Part shown: positions 24,939 to 36,416 of the stretch, one piece after another | Numbering within the stretch: position 1 is the stretch's first letter | How the letters are laid out: every line of letters begins with the position of its first letter | DNA from: Petrosia ficiformis | Lineage: Eukaryota > Porifera > Demospongiae > Haplosclerida > Petrosiidae | DNA: 64,000 bases | Assembly (NCBI GenBank): GCA_947044365.1 | Contig: OX345653.1 | Location: 1,275,001-1,339,000 of the forward strand | Direction of reading: 5' to 3' | Position numbers and translations under genes: made by a program | Notes under the pieces: model-generated | Database searches by the model: none | Seen by the model: the letters and a program-made list of their open reading frames with translations, nothing else | Told to the model about the DNA's origin: nothing

Positions 24939-27725
24939 TTAAACAATGTTTAATTCCAAATGTTTTTTATTCTCAATTATTCGTTCAAATCCAAATTCTT
25001 TGAGTTTTAAAGTGACAGGAGAGCCATCTAAAACAAGTTCGCTAACTACTCTACCAACTTCTGGTGACTGTTGGATACCATGTCCGCTAAATCCATTGAC
25101 AAAGACAAAGTTTTTAATTACAGGGTGTGCCCCTATAATTCCATTCTGATCAAATATGTTGTAATCATAGAATCCAGCCCAACTTGTACGAACCTTTGAG
25201 GAAGATCATGAAGAAAGATATAAATCAAAAATTAATAAAAATTGATGAAAGAGCATTGAAAATGGAGGTAGTTTTTCATGTAACCATTCTAGTGTTTTAA
25301 TGAATGGAAAACGGGAAAATTTGATGTACTACTGACTTTTAGTGCTTCAAAAGCTGGTATCCTGTTAGCTAGCAGTGGCCATATTCTCTCATCAAAGAAT
25401 GAATAATCAACTTCCAGATCATCCGAATCGGGATCTAATTCCTATGAAATTTATAAAACGTTCATAATTAAATATTAATTTTATTAACTATAAAATCACA
25501 TATTTTCAATAATACATTAATAAGAAACCATTTGGTCCCTAACATAAAATGGCCACAGCTTTAAATTTGTTTCATAAAAATACTACATTTTCTGAGAACA
25601 CAGACTCTGCTCAATACTGTATTGTGAACACGTGTTATATCATATCATATTTTGAAGGGCATGATTGACTGAAAAATGGTGAACTATTTTAAAATGATTA
25701 AGAAAGCACAGGAATTGTGAATAGTGTGAACTGCATTAGCTTCTACAAGGTATGCATACACTCTTATACGACTAATTTCTAGAAGTGTTTGGCGATGTTT
25801 GGAGATGTTTAAACTACTACAAAGTACGTTTTCGAATTTTTTTGCACGATACACAAACAGACAGACAAACAGACAGAACCAATCACTTAGCCCTTGTGCA
25901 TACACTGTGTGTGGTAATAATTACTGAATAACTTTTTATATTTGCACCAACAATTGTTAACATCCCGGTGAGTGACATTTGTGCATGAGTATCAATAACT
26001 CAGTTTCTTACCTCAGGGGGACTCATTCCACATATATATGTATCTCTTTGTGTCTCAGTTCTTATGTAGAATCCGGATGGATCTATGAACATTGGTACAT
26101 TCTCTGAAGGCCCTCCAGGACAGTGTAGTACAAACACATAACGTTTTTTGGGTCTGACTGGCAGTTCCACATGCATTCGAGGGTCTGGATGTTCTTTAGA
26201 ACCAATACCAGCCATCAGAGCAACATCAGCTGCATGTGGACCAGCAGCATTAATATAATGATCACAAGATAAAGTGAAAATTTCGGAAGAATTTACTACC
26301 TATTGTAACAATAAATAAACATGCATAACTGAACTAGTTATGTGCATATTTATTTTATATTTTACTATGACCTCAAAATTTGGTTGACAGCATTGTGTAT
26401 TTTAGAAGTGTGTACTATAGACTATAGTATAGTAGCAACATTGTGTACTATGGACTATAGTATAGTAGCAACATTGTGTACTATAGACTATAGTATAGTA
26501 ACAACATTGTGTACTATAGACTATAGTATAGTAGCAACATTGTGTACTATAGACTATAGTATAGTAGCAACATTGTGTACTATAGACTATAGTATAGTAG
26601 CAACATTGTGTACTATAGACTATAGTATAGTAGCAACATTGTGTACTATAGACTATAGTATAGTGACAACATTGTGTACTATAGACTATAGTATAGTAGC
26701 AACATTGTGTACTATAGACTATAGTATAGTAGTAACATTGTGTACTATAGACTATAGTATAGTAGCAACATTGTGTACTATAGACTATAGTATAGTAGCA
26801 ACATTGTGTACTATAGACTATAGTATAGTAACAACATTGTGGACTCTTAGTCTATAGTACACAATGTTACTACTATACTATAGTCTATAGTACACAATGT
26901 TACTACTATACTATAGTCTATAGTACACAATGTTGTTACTATACTATAGTCTATAGTATAGACTATAGTTTAGTAACTACATTGTTACTATAGACTATAG
27001 TATAGTAACAGCATTGTGTACTTTTTAATCATCAAATGGGATGAGTTTCCTGCATTAATTAACTTAATTGGCCTAATTACATTCACCAATTTTAATTGAA
27101 TATCAATCTCAAATGATCTAACAAAAAGAGAAAGGTAAAATGTTGTCCAAGTCATGGAGGAATGTACATATGAGAGTATGGGAATGAAAAACAGTATAAG
27201 TATCAGACTATGAAAGAAGACAGTATGTACACTAACCTGTACACTGTTGATCTGTTCATCCTTAATATTTAACCCCTTTACTTCTCCATATATCATGTGA
27301 ACACCAAGAGACAATATTTTCCTTTTGAAGGCATTTAGTAAAAGATAAGGATCAAACCATCCTTCATTACTTATCCCTAATAAAATAATTATAAACATTT
27401 ATGAATAATTCAATGACAAATTAACCTAATGATCCTAGAACTAAACCATCTGTGTTCATCCAAGGAAATTGCTTTTTCAGTTGTAAAGGGGTTAATAATT
27501 CAACTTTTGCTCCAACTCTCCTATATATTCATGTATGTATATATATATATATATGTACATATACATACATATCTTACATATATACGTACATACATACATA
27601 CATACAGACATACATACATACATACATACATACATACATACATACATACACACACACATACATGCATACATACATACATACATACATACACACATACATA
27701 CATACATACATACATACATACATAG

Positions 27726-27756
<31 letters not shown>

Positions 27757-30700
27757 CATACATACATACATACATACATGTACATACATACACACACACA
27801 TACATACATACATACATACATACATACGTGAATGTGAACAGACTTTAATAATAATATAACTCACTTCTGAAGAGAATGCTTCTTTCTGAGAACCTCTTCT
27901 CCCTTCTCAGTTGCTAAAAACAAATACCCTCCCTCTACAAATTGGATATCAACGGGTTCTTCTCCTTCAATTGAAAGATAATCCTTAACATTCTTTATAA
28001 ATCTTGATGAATGAAGGGATAAAAGGATGTTCTCCTCAAGAGAGAACTGCTGGCGTATTGAACCCACTGACAAAACAGTAGAAGATTTTGTGTACTACAT
28101 AGTAATACATAAATAATGAACAGATGCATGCACAAAAAATAAATATATAGCATAAATATATATATATACATTACATACATGTGATATTAAACACAACAAA
28201 ACATGACATAATATATATACTATATACATATACATTTCATACATTGTGAATGAATATACCATACATACAATACACATGTGCAATACACATCAAGACATTA
28301 GTGTATTCCAATTACACTCAGTGTGTGGAAATAGTCAGTCGTACAGCACATTGTCCTACAAATCTAGTGAATGTCCAGTGGTGTGGAAACAGTCAGTCAT
28401 ACAAGACATTGTCCCATAAATCTAGTGAATGTCCAGTGGTGTGGAAACAGTCAGTCATACAGGACATTGTCCCATAAATCTAGTGAATGTCCAGTGGTGT
28501 GGAAACAGTCAGTCATACAAGACATTGTCCCATAAATCTAGTGAATGTCCAGTGGTGTGGAAACAGTCAGTCCTACAGGACATTGTATGGTAAATTGAAA
28601 CTAAACTATATACAAAGTGTATGGGGAGCAGGACAAGAATGATGAAAATAGGTCAAAATGTCCGGTAGTTGGCTCAATACCATATTGTGTTTGTGGGAAC
28701 AAATTTCAAATGGAGAGTATTATTTGATTAATTTTGTCTGAAAGGGTTAATAAATATACGTATGTGAATAAATACATGTTGTACGCATACATGCATTCAG
28801 GTAAAGTTAGTATCACCATTATCTATCTATGGAATCACAATCTCAAATATAATGTTGTGTATATATATGATGAGCACAGTTTTTCAAATTGGCTCAAAAA
28901 TGGTTAGTATGTGTGCCATTGAGAATACATCTTGAGCCAATTAACAAAGAGTTAATGCTGTTAGTGACAATATAATCATAATTAACTGTGCCACTGGCCC
29001 AAAAAGAGAACTGTGAAGTGCCAAATAAGAAGCTTTTTGGGCCAATGGTGCGCTTATCAAAAACGCTGATGATGAGGCTGTACACAAGAAAAGGTACATA
29101 CGACTTCATGCCTACACTTAAATGCTCATTATTCAGCTATTTAGCACAGGAAGCCAATCAAATTTGATATCCAGGAAGAATGATCCTTAGGCTTCTTATA
29201 TTGTCAGCTTCCTGTATAACAGGTATGACTAGGACCTCTTCTATGAATAGTACAATTATGAAAACATCATATTGTGTAAACAGCTATGTCTGGTCATTAC
29301 CAGAAATGGAGCCAAGTACATTTGAATGTACTTAAGTACAAGTACAAGTACTAGTCAAATACAAGTACTCAGTACGGGTATTATTTACAAATATCATTGC
29401 ACTTGGGCCCATGTCTGGTAGTTGAACAATTACTTAATTAGTGTTGTAGTAGTATGTAAAATGGACAATAATGACTAATTTATGACTAGTTTTTCACGAT
29501 TTTAGTAATAGTTATAGTTAATTAAGTAAAATAATAACAGAAAAGTTTTATTTAAACTAAAACCATCCGTGCATTGTTGACCTATTTCCATTTTAGTTAG
29601 TTAATGGTTATTGCAGTTGGCTTGTTATATTTTTATAACTAGTGTTTTGAGGTTTCAGTTATAGTTAACTAAAACAAGATATAAGCAGGGTATTGGTATA
29701 GGCAACTGTATATACAGTGAAACTCCTCTATTGAGGACACCCCTGTAATCAGGACACTTATATTTGTCCCAATCAGAGTTTTTGCTAACTTTGAAGCTTG
29801 GGCCAAATTGGCTCAAAAATGGTTAGTGTATGTGCCATTGGAGAATACATCTTGAGCCAATTACTAAGAGTTAATGCTGTTAGTGACAATATAATCATAA
29901 TTAACTGTGCCACTGGCCCAAGGAGAGAACTGTGCAGTGCCAAGTAAAAAGATCTATGGGTCAATGGTGCGCCATACGAGCTTATCAAAAACACTGGTCC
30001 CAATGCTGTCTGCAATAGAGGGGTTCCAGTTCCACTGTATCATCTACGCATTTGTCAGGCTTTGTAGATTACACTATTGTAAGTGTTGTTTAACTGCACA
30101 AGTACTATCAGGAAATTGAAACAATGGTGCTCAAACAATACAATAATTAATCGGTTGATTAAAAATACAAATATTTACATGCATATTGGGTCTATGCATG
30201 TAGGCAATTAGTCTGGTGAAGTAAGACTATTGTCAACTCTTATCTGTGAGGGTCTGTATTCCCTAGTCCAATAGGCAATTTGGAATATGAAATCTTCTGG
30301 ATGCATTCAATCAACCCTAGGGGCCAACAAGAATACTTGCCACCTTGAGCACAACCCTCGATTCTGGGTTCAATAGGGTTTAAATCTGAACATGCCAAGG
30401 GTGTACACGTGGTCTGGTGGTTAAAGAGCTGGCCTGCAATCAAAAGGTTGCAGGTTCGAGGCCCACAAATTGCAGGCTTTTTTCGCCTATGAGTATACTC
30501 AACTCTGCTCTCAAAAATGAGGTGGTGTTCATCACCGCATCCTTCGAAAGGAATGTGGAGCAACTTGTGCTATTTCAGCCTCCTTGTTAGAAACAAAATC
30601 CCTACATACATAATTAATAGTGGCAAGTACCTAGTCTGGAGACCAGCTTAGGCAAGTACCCCTGTTGATACTATGTATTGCGTAGTCACAAATGTAGTCG

Positions 30701-30925
30701 TACTGTATCTATGGGATACTGGCATGTACATAGTACTTTGAATGAAAATTATCGTAACTAAAGTCTTACAGAATGATCTCTCTCAATAATACATATTTTG
30801 TTTGGAGATATCCTTTGAGACAGGAAATAAGCACTGGAACAACCCATTACCCCTCCTCCACCTATGATCACATCATAACTTCTTCTTGGTAGGGAAGAAA
30901 ATGAACGATACAATATATGATTCAT
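24939..30925 (-). CDS. FOXRED1: FAD-dependent oxidoreductase domain-containing protein 1 (FOXRED1-type)
   Basis: Mitochondrial flavoprotein of the D-amino-acid/sarcosine oxidase fold. In mammals FOXRED1 is needed for assembly of respiratory complex I. Seven exons: 30770-30925, 27865-28094, 27426-27520, 27237-27376, 26012-26299, 25337-25441, 24939-25193, giving 422 residues (human 486). The N-terminus (MNHILYRSFSSLPRRS) is short and rich in Arg and Ser without acidic residues, fitting a mitochondrial presequence. The dinucleotide-binding motif VIIGGGGVMG is at residues 19-28. Family blocks follow in order: STVLSVGSIRQQFS, GGYLFLATE, ISNEGWFDPY, YINAAGP, PVRPKKRYVFV and, near the end, SWAGFYDYNIFDQNGIIG and VNGFSGHGIQQSP, which close the FAD site. 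The tail IIENKKHLELNIV corresponds to the C-terminus of the family. All phases agree. Introns carry a 33-bp minisatellite, a CATA array and several MITEs. It shares a 220-base divergent promoter with the EFHD gene. Confidence 0.94.
25442..26011. other. FOXRED1 intron 5
   Basis: About 570 bases of AT-rich DNA in which I see no repeat family, RNA gene or exon. Confidence 0.5.
26405..27010. repeat. 33-bp minisatellite with head-on inverted copies, FOXRED1 intron 4
   Basis: About 13 direct copies of a 33-base unit containing the palindromic core CTATAGACTATAGTATAG, running to about 26845. Inverted copies follow at 26847-26950, then a degenerate direct copy to 27010. The unit length is a multiple of three, so the plus strand stays open as an 11-residue repeat; this is a by-product and not a gene. 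Confidence 0.9.
27531..27835. repeat. CATA tetranucleotide microsatellite, FOXRED1 intron 2
   Basis: About 300 bases of (CATA)n with CACA and GTACA interruptions, ending about 30 bases from the exon at 27865-28094 and starting about 10 bases from the exon at 27426-27520. Confidence 0.95.
28318..28680. repeat. GTGTGGAAACA-family MITE with an internal 58-bp tandem expansion
   Basis: A member of the family whose ends read GGTGTGGAAACA/TGTTTCC. One end has expanded into about five 58-base copies (GTGTGGAAACAGTCAGTCAT then ACAGGACATTGTCC). Simpler copies lie at 183-340, 12787-12945, 35160-35330, 47488-47644 and 59262-59402. In FOXRED1 intron 1. Confidence 0.75.
28875..29068. mobile_element. hAT-type MITE, copy with 8-bp target duplication ATGATGAG
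   Basis: Non-coding 194-base element starting CACAG and ending CGCTG. It contains the family core TTGAGCCAATTAACAAAGAG. Flanked on both sides by ATGATGAG (28867-28874 and 29069-29076), the 8-bp duplication expected of hAT transposition. Confidence 0.85.
29715..30037. mobile_element. Tigger/pogo-like MITE interrupted by a hAT-type MITE
   Basis: Ends CAGTGAAACTCCTCTATT and AATAGAGGGGTTCC...CCACTG are inverted repeats flanked by TA, the usual pogo/mariner target. The hAT-type element at 29774-29996 is inserted inside it. Uninterrupted relatives are at 40737-40911 and 59533-59702. Confidence 0.75.
29774..29996. mobile_element. hAT-type MITE nested in a pogo-like MITE, TSD GTCCCAAT
   Basis: 223-base element running CAGAGTTTTTGC...AAAAACACTG, flanked by GTCCCAAT at 29766-29773 and 29997-30004. 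The second duplication copy resumes the host repeat, so insertion into an existing pogo-like MITE is directly visible. Confidence 0.88.
30400..30600 (+). repeat. tRNA-derived SINE-like head
   Basis: A box-A-like segment (TGGTGGTTAAAGAGC, near 30415-30429) is followed by a box-B-like segment (GGTTCGAGGC, 30453-30462) at tRNA-like spacing, but no complete cloverleaf forms. This suggests a SINE derived from a tRNA. Its 3' end is uncertain. In FOXRED1 intron 1. Confidence 0.4.
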
Positions 30926-31145
30926 TATCATCAAATGAGAATCATCCTTCCTTGGTTCTGTGGATCAGTAACTAACTATTAATCCTTTGGAAAAGATCAT
31001 AATAAATGGTCTTTTATCGAGAGGGGGGGCGTGGTGTTATAATTAATTAACTACAGTGGATAAACATTATCACATCTCTAATACAAACACCTATGTTGAC
31101 ACTTTTGGTTAAACTGTGTTTGAAATAAACAAGAAACAGAACATC
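30926..31145. promoter_or_regulatory. Bidirectional promoter of FOXRED1 and the EFHD gene
   Basis: Only 220 bases lie between the two start codons. A G-rich GGGGGGGCGTGGTG block at about 31023-31036 resembles a GC/CACCC (KLF/SP-type) element. No TATA box is evident for either gene. Confidence 0.65.
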
Positions 31146-34100
31146 ATGGCTGAGCTAGCTGAAAAATTGAGTAGACAACAGAAGATCAACGAAGGCGATG
31201 TGAAACCAACCAAGGTCTCTCAGTCCGTGTATGCAGAGTTCAAGGAGTTCTCTATTATTGAAATCAAGGAATATCGTAAAGTGTTTGTTAAGTAAGTTTT
31301 TAATGGTTAAAATATGCACACTTCATCCAAAATCTTGATACATTAGATATGATGTTGATAAAAGTGGATTTATTGACTTGATGGAACTCAAATTGATGAT
31401 GGAAAAGCTCGGAGAACCGCAGACTCATTTAGGTCTTAAAAGTATGATCAAAGAAGTTGATGAGGATAATGATGGACAAATCAGCTTTAGAGAGGTATGC
31501 TGTTGTCACAGAAAATATCTCACAATGGGGTGACCCAGTCCATAAACTTCATAATTTCACAAAACAAAAATTTCAAAAAGGAAATGTTTACCCAACATTC
31601 GCTATAATTATATACTTCTTGCTAGCTCTGTAGGTTGGCTTGCTACTCTAACAAGCTTTGTGCAAATGACAAACTATACTATAGACCTTGTGTCATATAA
31701 TACACACTAAGTAAATGGTACATCCACCATCTGGAGTGGCAAGATACTTTACAACACAGTGTAGTGGGTCCATTATTTGCTGTGTTCTCTCTACTGCAAG
31801 CAGAAAGTCAATGAATCTCAATAGTCTAGTAGTTCCCAATTGGAATTGAACAACAATATTGTCTGCACATTGTCTGCAAGTGCTTTTTTATGGAGAATGC
31901 AATAGAGACAATCATTCTTTTGCCATTAATGACACTGAAAATATCCAGAATATGACACCTTCGGACATTTAGTGCACAAGGACTATTGTTGTGAAAACTC
32001 TTTCAACGGCAATAGTCTTTTGTCTGTTGAGATTTATAGTAAGGGTGACTGGATCCTAAGTTTTTTATTTGAATAAAACATGCTCCACATAGCGTTTCAG
32101 CTTTAGCCTTTTTTTGTGTCTCACAAAGAAGGCTATAAAGCCAAAACGTTATGTGGAGCATTTTTCCTTTAAATAAAACTTCGGAACATGATCCAGTCAC
32201 ACCCTAATATATGACTATTTGTCTGTTATGGTAGATTGAGTGGATTTTGAAAATTATACGGATAAAGAATTTACTATAAAGAAGAACAAGAAATAAGTAT
32301 CCCTATGACTGCTTTGTGGTGTCCATCATTCAGTAATCATGGCTAACTATATCATGCCTGAAACACATCAGCCTATTATAGTTATTATTTTGATTATCTA
32401 CCCTTTAAAGGACCTTGTAGAACTTTAGGATTATATTTCAGGTAGAATAGCTAGCTATTAGTTCCAGTTTCTACGTAAGCTACACACCTTTCTTTCTACG
32501 CTGCTGGTCTGTAGAGCTTGAACGCACGTTCTTTTACGTGCCATGCCCATTAATTGACCAAGCCCCCTGGAATGACGTACTTCCTTAACTACGTATACAA
32601 CGCATACTCACGTAAGTGGCCACAAACATATATATATATATATAAACATACATCGAACCTGTGGGAAAGCAATCATAGGGATGGCCCTATTGGCCATAAA
32701 AATACAGCATGCTATTATAGACCTAAAAATATCACTTATACATCATCTATCCATCCTAACACTTATCTATCTCTGTATTACAGTTTATGCTCATTTTCAA
32801 GAAAGCTCATGATGGTACATTAGAAGTTGAAGGTTTGAGAACAATTGCTAATGTGTGTGATGTAACTCAAGAAGGCGTTAAGGGAGCAAAAAGTTTTTTT
32901 GAAGCCAAGGTGAAGGAACAAACAAGAGATGCCAAGTTTGAACAAGAAATAAAAGGTAACTATCCTCAAAATGGTAGTGATGTCTTTTTATATGTACAAA
33001 GTATGAATATTCAGTTGTTGATTGAAATTTTTGCAACATGAGAAGTTAAAAGAGAGGTACAGCAGAACCCAGTTTATACTTTGTGTAAGCCTTCATGAAA
33101 TAATTAGAGTATATATGGTACTACACATAGCTAGTACACTTCTATCATAGGGATAGGGTCTCTTATCATAGGGGTAGGGTCTCTTATCATAGGGATAGGG
33201 TCTCTTATCACAGTGGTAGGGTCTATTAATTATACTAGTTGTAGGGTCTCTTAATTATCCTAGGGCTAGGGTCTCTTAATTATCCTAGGGATAGGGTCTC
33301 TTATCATAGGGGTAGGGTCTTTTAATTATCCTAGGGGTAGGGTCTTATCCTAGGGGTAGGGTCTCTTATCATAGGGATAGGGTCTATTAACTATACTAGT
33401 TGTAGGGTCTCTTAATTATCTTAGGGATAGGGTCTCCTATCATAGGGGTAGGGTCGCTTAATTATCCTAGGGGTAGGGTCTTATCCTAGGGGTAGGGTCT
33501 CTTATCATAGGGATAGGGTTTCTTATCATAGGGGTAGGGTCTCTTATCATAGGGATAGCGTCTCTTATCATAGTGGCAAGGTTTCTTATCATAGAGGTAG
33601 GGTCTCTTATCATAGGGATAGGGTCTATTAACTATACTAGTTGTAGGGTCTCTTAATTATCCTAGGGATAGGGTCTCCTATCATAGGGGTAGGGTCGCTT
33701 AATTATCCTAGGGGTAGGGTCTTATCCTAGGGGTAGGGTCTCTTATCATAGGGATAGAGTTTCTTATTATAGGGGTAGGGTCTCTTATCATAGGGATAGC
33801 GTCTCTTATCATAGTGGCAAGGTTTCTTATCATAGAGGTGGGGTCTCTTATCCTAGGGGTAGGGTTTATTATTCTAGTGGTAGGGTCTCTTATCATAGGG
33901 GCAGGGTCTCTTATCATAGGGATAGGGTTTTCGTCATAATATTGTAGTATAGTTACCATAGTACCATATATGTTCTAATTGCTTACATGAAGCACTAGCC
34001 ACAGAAACCCCTCCCCCCTCTCCTACATATGGGTGTGGAATTTAGATGTTTGCTTACATGAAGCACTAGCCACAGAACCCCTCCCCCCTCTCCTACATAT

Positions 34101-35475
34101 GGGTGTGGAATTTAGGTGTTTGCTTACATGAAGCACTAGCCACAGAACCCCTTCCCCCCTCTCCTACATATGGGTGTGGAATTTAGGTGTTTGCTTACAT
34201 GAAGCACTAGCCACAGAACCCCTTCCCCCCCCTCCTACATATGGGTGTGGAATTTAGGTGTTTGCTTACATGAAGCACTAGCCACAGAACCCCTTCCCTC
34301 CTCTCCTACATATGGGTGTGGAATTTAGGTGTTTGCTTACATGAAGCACTAGCCACAGAACCCCTTCCCTCCTCTCCTACATATGGGTGTGGAATTTAGG
34401 TGTTTGCTTACATGAAGCACTAGCCACAGAACCCCTTCCCTCCTCTCCTACATATGGGTGTGGAATTTAGGTGTTTGCTTACATGAAGCACTAGCCACAG
34501 AACCCCTTCCCTCCTCTCCTACATATGGGTGTGGAATTTAGGTGTTTGCTTACATGAAGCACTAGCCACAGAACCCCTTCCCTCCTCTCCTACATATGGG
34601 TGTGGAATTTAGGTGTTTGCTTACATGAAGCACTAGCCACAGAACCCCTTCCCTCCTCTCCTACATATGGGTGTGGAATTTAAGTGTTTGCTTACATTAC
34701 TGTTGGAAAGTTGAAGGTAGTTTTCCCATTGGTATTACTTGTCATTGTTGGGTTTGGAACTACAATAAACATTTATTACTTATATGAATAGTACAATATA
34801 ATATATAGTTTAATGTCATAAGGTTAATACATGATTATACTGTAACTCAATAACTTATATGTACTATGGTGTATAGTTTAATGTCATAAGAATAATACAT
34901 GATTATACTGTAACTCAATAACTTATATGTACTATAGTGTATAGTTTAATGTCATAAGAATAATACATGATTATACTGTAACTCAATAACAAAGTAATGG
35001 ATTGAAATTTGACATAAAAATTTGATGCAGGAAAAAGGATTTATTTCTGAGGTAAAAATGAATATTAATGAATTTATAATTTTAAACAAGCAAATTAAAT
35101 ATGTAGAAATCGCTATCATCACTGGTTAGTCATTTAACATACCTCATGAATTTGTATACAGGTGTGTGGAAATATTAAGCCAACTACCAGAGATTGGGAT
35201 CTATTTTCACTACTCTTGTCCTGCTCCTCATATACTTTGTATACAGTTTAATTTCAATTTACCAGACATTCACTACATTTATTGGACAATGTCCTGTATG
35301 ACTGGCTGTTTCCACACAATGCTCTGTTTTGGGCAACATTTTCAAATAACTAACAATTCATATGATATTATTATTGCCTGTCTCTACAGAGGAACAAGAG
35401 AAGAAGAAGAAGGAGGCAGAAGAAGCTGCAGAAAGAAGAAAGGCTTTCAAAGAAAAAGCTTCTATGTTTAATTAA
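31146..35475 (+). CDS. EF-hand domain protein of the EFHD1/EFHD2 (swiprosin) family
   Basis: Calcium-binding adaptor; in mammals EFHD2 bundles and caps actin and EFHD1 is mitochondrial. Four exons: 31146-31291, 31347-31494, 32784-32955, 35390-35475, giving 183 residues. The N-terminus MAELAEKLSR matches the conserved ELA.KLSR start, but the long low-complexity stretch of the roughly 240-residue vertebrate proteins is missing. YAEFKEFS precedes EF-hand 1, loop DVDKSGFIDLME (51-62). LKLMMEKLGEPQTHLGLK links to EF-hand 2, loop DEDNDGQISFRE (87-98). Both loops have acidic or polar residues at positions 1, 3, 5 and 12, so both should bind calcium. The EGVKGAKSFFEAKV segment (the 'ligand mimic' helix region) and a Glu/Lys-rich C-terminal coiled coil ending KASMFN follow. 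The single protein probably predates the EFHD1/EFHD2 split, so no paralogue symbol is given. Introns 2 and 3 hold MITEs and two minisatellites. Confidence 0.94.
32278..32690. mobile_element. MITE family with GTATCCCTATGATTGCTT ends, EFHD intron 2
   Basis: About 410 bases running from AAGTATCCCTATGACTGCTT to AAAGCAATCATAGGGATGG, with an internal conserved GACCAAGCCCCCTGGAATGA block and a (TA)n run. Related copies: 2020-2230, 3616-4085, 5948-6345, 15012-15590, 19040-19400, 39030-39320. No coding capacity was seen. Confidence 0.65.
33145..33935. repeat. Minisatellite of 21-27 bp units, EFHD intron 3
   Basis: About 35 irregular copies of a unit like TCTTATCATAGGGATAGGGT, with spacer variants (AATTATCCTAGG, AACTATACTAGT) forming a higher-order pattern: 33281-33480 and 33600-33720 repeat almost the same series. 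The G-runs are all on the plus strand, which is the coding strand of the host gene. Confidence 0.9.
33985..34705. repeat. 71-bp minisatellite, about ten copies, EFHD intron 3
   Basis: Highly uniform copies of a unit containing TTTGCTTACATGAAGCACTA and CTACATATGGGTGTGGAA. Divergence is confined to the C-rich stretch (CCTCCCCCCTC versus CCTTCCCTCC), so variants can be ordered along the array. Confidence 0.95.
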
Positions 35476-36416
35476 AGAAACATAAGATGTCATTTTTAGC
35501 ATGGCTATGTTTCATTAGAGTAGATAATAATTTTAGTATATAATTGATTATAATTTATGTTTATCGCAAGATTTTGATATGTTGTATTATATTACTAGCC
35601 ATAAATTAATAACTGATGAAAGTTATCAAATCCTTAAAAGAGAAAAGATTGACTGTGTTTTTTTTTTTGGAATATGGGCAGTGAGATTGTTCATTAATCA
35701 GGCATATAATTATGTACATCTTTAAAAGAATTCGAAGTTATGCACATTCTCTCTGATACGTAGATTAAAACTAAAACCTTTTTTAGTAAGACATTGTGAT
35801 TTAGTGAACTGTATAACTACATCATTTATCTTCATCACTGACTTGCAGACACCTGACTGCCACACGAGGCAGTGAGATGATAGGACATTAAAACTAAAGA
35901 AATAATGGTAGAAAATCCACATACCTTCACCTTTCAATCATTAGTGTAACTAAGCACCTGAATTTCAGACATATGCAGGGGAGATGGCTTCCGTTTGGCA
36001 CCAAGTTCAACTAAACACTAAAACGTTTCCTGAGGGAGCAAACCTCCAAATCCACCCAGCTTATAAATACATAGATCCTGCGTATTTCTTACTCCAGATT
36101 CATTGTGTGTTACTGGAGTTGCTATATATAATGTGACAAATTTCATTCTACATAAAAATATTATTATTTTACTTGTAATTATAAATGATCTTAATGTTTT
36201 AATTATACATACCAAAATATATGTACGTAATTAATGATTGTATCACATGTGCACTATAAATGTTTATTAATTAAAATATATATCGTGAATATAATTATAA
36301 TAATATGAAAGTTGTGAAATAAAGAAAATAAAAAAAGAATTATCACAGTAAATAAATATAGAAGATGGGTGTGGTTTGTCATTGTCAGGTGATGTGTTTA
36401 TTTGTTTATAGTCCTT
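35476..36416. other. Convergent spacer between the EFHD gene and RAP1GAP
   Basis: Contains both 3' UTRs. Minus-strand AATAAA at 36397-36402 lies 15 bases after the RAP1GAP stop. No other gene or repeat family was recognised. Confidence 0.55.
36397..36402 (-). terminator. Poly(A) signal of RAP1GAP
   Basis: AATAAA on the minus strand, 15 bases downstream of the stop codon. Confidence 0.5.

Noticed and set aside
26342..26857. Plus-strand open frame with 11-residue repeats (TIDYSIVATLC)
   Set aside because: By-product of the 33-bp minisatellite inside a FOXRED1 intron.
27429..27864. Several His/Thr/Tyr or Cys/Met/Val repeat frames on both strands (also 37382-38310 and 39621-40124)
   Set aside because: Translations of CATA/TATG microsatellites. 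Only the FOXRED1 and RAP1GAP exons beside them are genuine.
33708..33959. Minus-strand frame with MIRDP-type repeats
   Set aside because: Reading through the 21-27 bp minisatellite; no start context or homology.
33985..34705. Regular repeats considered as a CRISPR array
   Set aside because: The 71-bp units are continuous, with no unique spacers, and lie in a eukaryotic intron.
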